Origin: Anaerolineales bacterium
Lineage (GTDB): Bacteria; Chloroflexota; Anaerolineae; Anaerolineales; Villigracilaceae
Length of the DNA stretch: 64,000 nucleotides
Assembly (NCBI GenBank): GCA_019187665.1
Contig: JABARH010000010.1
Coordinates: 62,001 to 126,000 of the forward strand
Reading direction: 5' to 3'
Shown piece after piece: positions 60,944 to 64,000 of the stretch. A model generated the notes under the pieces. That model was given only the letters and a program-made list of their open reading frames with translations. It was not told the DNA's origin and ran no database searches. Position 1 is the first letter of the stretch. The number at the start of each line of letters is the position of its first letter. A program made the translations under genes and the position numbers.

Positions 60944-61051
60944 CTGGCAGATCACGACATCCTTGCGTACCCTGCGCTCTTCGTGCAATCGCAAACCTGG
61001 CGGTGGAGACCGCGGAGAGGCTTCTGCGAAGACGGACAGGGAGAATCAAAA

Positions 61052-61078
61052 CCAGCCGGGCATCCGGCTGGCTTTTTT
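61052..61078 (+). terminator. Intrinsic terminator of the phosphorelay operon
   Basis: CCAGCCGG (61052-61059) pairs with CCGGCTGG (61064-61071) around GCAT, followed by C and six T residues. Its T-run reaches the insertion site of the miniature element at 61085. Confidence 0.95.
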
Positions 61079-61084
61079 GTTTTA

Positions 61085-61197
61085 CTCTCTACCGTACATT
61101 TGCACCGCTACGCCCGCAAAGAACGCAAAGAAAACCTTTTTAACTTGGCGAACTTAGCGTGCTTTGCGGTAAAAATCTTCTCATGTACGGTAGAGAA
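61085..61197 (-). mobile_element. Miniature element family A, copy 4 (short form)
   Basis: A 113-bp short-form copy, same orientation as copy 2. It is flanked by a perfect 8-bp direct repeat, TTGTTTTA at 61077-61084 and 61198-61205. The right duplication contains the stop codon of the converging exporter gene (61203-61205). Confidence 0.93.
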
Positions 61198-61202
61198 TTG
61201 TT

Positions 61203-62159
61203 TTAATCGTGCGGCCCCCAGGGAATGTTGGGAGGCAGGTCTTTGGGGCGAATCCAACTGAGCCATCCGCCGCCGTCGCCGGGACGCGAGGCCGCGCCTG
61301 GGTCGCTGCGGACGGTGAGCAGGCTGACCGTCAGAGCGGCCGCGCCCAGCCATTGCGTTGGAGTGAGGCGCTCGTCGAGAAGCAGGTGGCCGAAGGTGAT
61401 GGCGACGAGAAGTTCGCTCAGCCCCAGCAGGGCGGTCTGCATCCCTCCCGCGTGTTTGACGCCGAGGAACAATGTCAGACGCGAGAAGAAGGTGACGAGG
61501 GTCAGGCCGAGGAGGGGTTGCCATGCTCCCAGTGGGTTGAAGCGGGCCGGAGTGAAATCGAAGAGCAGGTAGGCCGGTACCACCACCGCGCTCATCGCGA
61601 GCAGCGTGTACAAGGTCACTGTTGGCGCGGGAACATCATAGAGGACGCGCTGGTTGATGGGCAGGTGCAGGGCATAAAGCAGGGAGCCGCCCAGCATGAG
61701 CAGCACCCCGGCCAGGTCTACTGTTCCCCCGGTGCCGCCGACGAGCAGAAGCACGGCCAGGGTGGCGAGTCCGATTCGCAGGAGGGTGATGCGTCCGACC
61801 GGCTGGCGATCGAGCAATAGCCAGATGGCGAGGAAGAAGGGATAGAGAGAGTAGAGCATTTGCCCCATTGAGGCGGAGAGATGCGCCAGCGACATGTAGT
61901 AGAGAACGGAGCCGATTCCGTTGATCGCCCCGGCCAGCAGGCAGCCTATGAATCCCACCGGGTAAATGAAGAGAAACTGGCGGCGAAACGCCGCGACGAT
62001 GAAGAGCAATATTCCTGCGGCCAGTATCGTCCGCAGCGCCACAACTTCGAGCGGGGAGACGCCGAGCAAAATGGCCTGGCGTCCAAAGACGGGCGCGAAG
62101 CCAAGCAGGAAGGCTGAGGCCAGCGCGGCGCGAATGCCCATGGCGCGTTCCTTCTTCAT
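61203..62159 (-). CDS. EamA/DMT family transporter
   Basis: A 318-residue membrane protein with ten predicted transmembrane helices in two EamA repeats (GIRAALASAFLLGFAPVFGRQA and TLYTLLAMSAVVVPAYLL). The repeats contain the family phrases FFLAIWLLLDRQPVGRI and LLLDERLTPTQWLGAAALTVSL. DMT transporters export amino acids, nucleotides and other small metabolites; the substrate is not evident. The stop codon lies inside a miniature-element target duplication. Starts at 62159 and 62141 are both possible; the former follows a weak GCGGAAC stretch. A threonine-synthase-like gene lies upstream on the same strand, 146 bp away. Confidence 0.87.
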   Translation of the reverse strand: MKKERAMGIRAALASAFLLGFAPVFGRQAILLGVSPLEVVALRTILAAGILLFIVAAFRRQFLFIYPVGFIGCLLAGAINGIGSVLYYMSLAHLSASMGQMLYSLYPFFLAIWLLLDRQPVGRITLLRIGLATLAVLLLVGGTGGTVDLAGVLLMLGGSLLYALHLPINQRVLYDVPAPTVTLYTLLAMSAVVVPAYLLFDFTPARFNPLGAWQPLLGLTLVTFFSRLTLFLGVKHAGGMQTALLGLSELLVAITFGHLLLDERLTPTQWLGAAALTVSLLTVRSDPGAASRPGDGGGWLSWIRPKDLPPNIPWGPHD

Positions 62160-62244
62160 GGCGTTCCGCTTTCTCGATCGCGCCGCCTGTCCTGGTTCAT
62201 CTCTTCTCTCTTGCAATTTCACTGATAGTATGCGGTTTCAATAC

Positions 62245-62289
62245 CGCAATTTTCAAGTTGCCGCGCGGAGGCAAAATGAATTTCGCAGC
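62245..62289. repeat. Two-hairpin interspersed repeat (diverged)
   Basis: CCGCAATTTTCAAGTTGCCG is followed by GGCAAAATGAATTTCGCAGC, a diverged copy of the repeat at 21797 and 23666, in the gap between the exporter and the threonine-synthase-like gene. Confidence 0.5.
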
Positions 62290-62304
62290 GGCGCCGAATG
62301 TGAT

Positions 62305-63969
62305 CTATTTTAATAATGCGCGCACTTCTTCGAGAAATTCGTCATTCAGGAAATCGCCTTTTTGCATGAGCGCCTGGATCTGGCCGGTGAGTCTGCTTTT
62401 TTCTTCGGGTGTCAGTTCTTTGGCCGAGGCGACAATGACCGGGATGTTGGCGGTTTCCGGGCGAGCCTTGAGTTGGTCCAGCACGGCAAAGCCGTCTAGT
62501 TCGGGCATCATCAGATCGAGGATCACAAGGTTCGGGAGTTCGCGCTGGATCAGATCGAGTCCCTGCCTTCCGTTGCCGGCTTCGAAGATTTCGAAATCAC
62601 CCTGCGATTGCAGAATGCGCCGCACCAACCGCCGTGATTCGGGGCTGTCTTCCACGATGACAACGCGCGGGAAGCGGTCGGGGGCGATGTTGTTGAGCGC
62701 GGCCAGCAGGCCGTCCTGCGGTTTTTCCTGTGTCTGTTGGGGAATCTCCACGTTGCGCGTCCAGTTGTCGCCGAGCGCGTAGGGTTCGGTCGGCATGGTG
62801 TGGCCGGTGCAGTTGACGATTACTGTCTCGTGCGGCTTGATGATGCCCGCACGGATCAGTTTGAATAGCCCGGCAAAGGACGCGGCCGAGGCCGGTTCGG
62901 CGGAGACGCCCTCCATTTTTGCCAGGACGTGCATGGCGCGATAGGCCTCCTCGTCGCTGACGCTTTCGAAAACACCATGCGTTTCGTTCACGTGTTGGCG
63001 GAGGAATTTGTAGGCGCGTCCCGGGTCGCCGGTGGCGAGCGTTTCAATGCGGGTGCGCGGCGCAAGCACCACCTCCGCGGTTTCCAGTCCCTTCTTCCAA
63101 CTGGTCACCATCGGGGCGCAGCCCTCCGCCTGGATCGGCGCGAGGGCCGGAATGTGGTTGACGAGTCCGATGCGTTTAAGTTCGTTGAAACCTTTCACTA
63201 CGCCAAGCGGCCCCATTCCGCCGCTGATGGCCTGCACGTACCAATCGGGTGTGCGCCAATAGGATTTTCCACCCGCAAGCAGGGGCCCATGTAATGCGGT
63301 CAGTTGTTCGCTGACTTCGAAGGCCAGGGTCTTCATGGCCTCGATGGAGGTGATGGTGCGCGCGCCCATGTCGTAATATAACCCGCGCTGGAGGGCGAAT
63401 TCGGTGGCGAGCCGCTTGGCCTGGTCGTAGGAGGCGGTGACTTTGATCACCTGGCTTCCATATAAGGCGATCTCGCGCATCTTGACTGCCGGGACGAGGC
63501 TGGTGACGAAGGCCCAAAGCTTAATTCCTGCACGCGCGGCATAGGCCGAGTACGCGATGGCGACATTGCCGGTCGAGGCTGCCACCAGTTCGGTGATGCC
63601 GGCCTCTTTTAGCGCGGTGATGGTGATGGCGGCCTGGCGGTCTTTGAAGGAATTGGTCGGTCCCTGGCGTTCATCCTTGATGTAGATGTTGGGGTTGCCG
63701 AGCATCATTCCCAAATTCACGGCTCGAATCAGCGGGGTGCCGCCTTCGCCCAGCGAGAGGGCCGGGTTGGGGCTGCGCACTGGGAGAAGTTCGCGATAGC
63801 GCCACAGGTCGAAGGGGCGCAGTGGAAGTTGGGCGGGCAGGGTTTGGGCGATGGAGTCGTAGTCGTAATCCACCTCACGCCATTGGTTGCTACACCTGGG
63901 ACATTGGGTGGATGTGGAAAAGAACGGCGACTCGTAGCCGCAGTCTACACAGCGAACGGTAAATGACAT
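62305..63969 (-). CDS. Threonine synthase-like PLP enzyme fused to a C-terminal receiver domain
   Basis: A 554-residue protein with two joined parts. Residues 1-30 hold a zinc-ribbon-like CVDCGY...CPRCSNQW. Residues 60-410 are a fold-type II PLP enzyme of the threonine synthase family: LSLGEGGTPLIRA, the PLP lysine in PTNSFKDRQA, the phosphate loop AASTGNVAIAYSAYAARAG, ISGGMGPLGVVKGF. From residue 435 a receiver domain follows: VVIVEDSPES (Glu440-Asp441), phosphoacceptor Asp485 in VILDLMMPELDG, Ser515 and Lys517 in VASAKELT. All receiver residues needed for phosphorylation are present. Threonine synthase converts O-phosphohomoserine to threonine. Phospho-control by a two-component kinase is the obvious hypothesis. 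The ATG at 63969 has a weak AAAGGCAA ribosome-binding site. Confidence 0.93.
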   Translation of the reverse strand: MSFTVRCVDCGYESPFFSTSTQCPRCSNQWREVDYDYDSIAQTLPAQLPLRPFDLWRYRELLPVRSPNPALSLGEGGTPLIRAVNLGMMLGNPNIYIKDERQGPTNSFKDRQAAITITALKEAGITELVAASTGNVAIAYSAYAARAGIKLWAFVTSLVPAVKMREIALYGSQVIKVTASYDQAKRLATEFALQRGLYYDMGARTITSIEAMKTLAFEVSEQLTALHGPLLAGGKSYWRTPDWYVQAISGGMGPLGVVKGFNELKRIGLVNHIPALAPIQAEGCAPMVTSWKKGLETAEVVLAPRTRIETLATGDPGRAYKFLRQHVNETHGVFESVSDEEAYRAMHVLAKMEGVSAEPASAASFAGLFKLIRAGIIKPHETVIVNCTGHTMPTEPYALGDNWTRNVEIPQQTQEKPQDGLLAALNNIAPDRFPRVVIVEDSPESRRLVRRILQSQGDFEIFEAGNGRQGLDLIQRELPNLVILDLMMPELDGFAVLDQLKARPETANIPVIVASAKELTPEEKSRLTGQIQALMQKGDFLNDEFLEEVRALLK

Positions 63970-64000
63970 GGATTGCCTTTGCGCGTCAGTTTTGCACCCG

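Overview
This 64 kb window looks like a chromosomal segment of a Chloroflexota bacterium, probably class Anaerolineae. That assignment is inference. It rests on the proline/threonine-rich lipoproteins, a fused transaldolase/phosphoglucose isomerase, GAF-rich histidine kinases, short intergenic palindromes and moderately GC-rich coding sequence. There is no phage, plasmid, CRISPR array or transposase gene. The mobile DNA seen consists of small non-autonomous elements.

Layout. 1-4 kb: the end of a transaldolase/PGI fusion, a pterin dehydratase and an alpha-galactosidase broken by one in-frame TAG. 4-8 kb: a T-box leader, a striking tandem-repeat tract and ileS. 8-13 kb: a PilZ protein and a lipid block (phosphatidylcholine synthase, PlsC-type acyltransferase, diacylglycerol-kinase-like enzyme), plus a MobA-like nucleotidyltransferase and lipoproteins. 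14.9-21.7 kb: a sirtuin, a giant polytopic membrane protein, a GH13 glucosidase and enolase. 22-29 kb: a sphingosine-phosphate-lyase-like PLP enzyme, a divergent ATP-grasp ligase, a penicillin-acylase-family hydrolase and a GT-C-like membrane protein. 29-35 kb, minus strand: fabG, asp23, nusB, tatA/B, tatC and a large lipoprotein with a GH-like TIM barrel. 35-41 kb: a membrane protein, an M23 peptidase, TerC and an aldehyde:ferredoxin oxidoreductase. 41-44 kb: an amino-acid ABC importer preceded by a possible leader peptide. 44.5-50 kb: a kinase, a receiver protein and an HD-GYP protein, then tRNA-Leu(GAG). 50-55 kb: plsX and a DinG-type helicase with an exonuclease domain. 56-61 kb: a tightly overlapping phosphorelay of two histidine kinases and an OmpR-type regulator. 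61-64 kb: a DMT exporter and a threonine-synthase-like enzyme fused to a receiver domain.

How the genes may work together. PlsX, PlsC, the lipid kinase and phosphatidylcholine synthase cover several steps of phospholipid synthesis. The two signalling clusters end in effectors: a c-di-GMP phosphodiesterase with a PilZ receptor elsewhere in the window, and possibly the receiver-fused PLP enzyme.

Most notable observations. (1) Four copies of one miniature element with 14-bp inverted ends, each flanked by a perfect, different 8-bp target duplication. (2) Three copies of a second family with 9-bp duplications. (3) A roughly 400-bp two-part minisatellite between the T-box terminator and the ileS ribosome-binding site. 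(4) The threonine-synthase/receiver fusion with a complete set of phosphorylation residues. (5) A 28-codon open frame containing a 13-nt perfect complement to the 16S tail just before the ABC importer. All functional statements come from reading translated sequence and motifs; no search was run.
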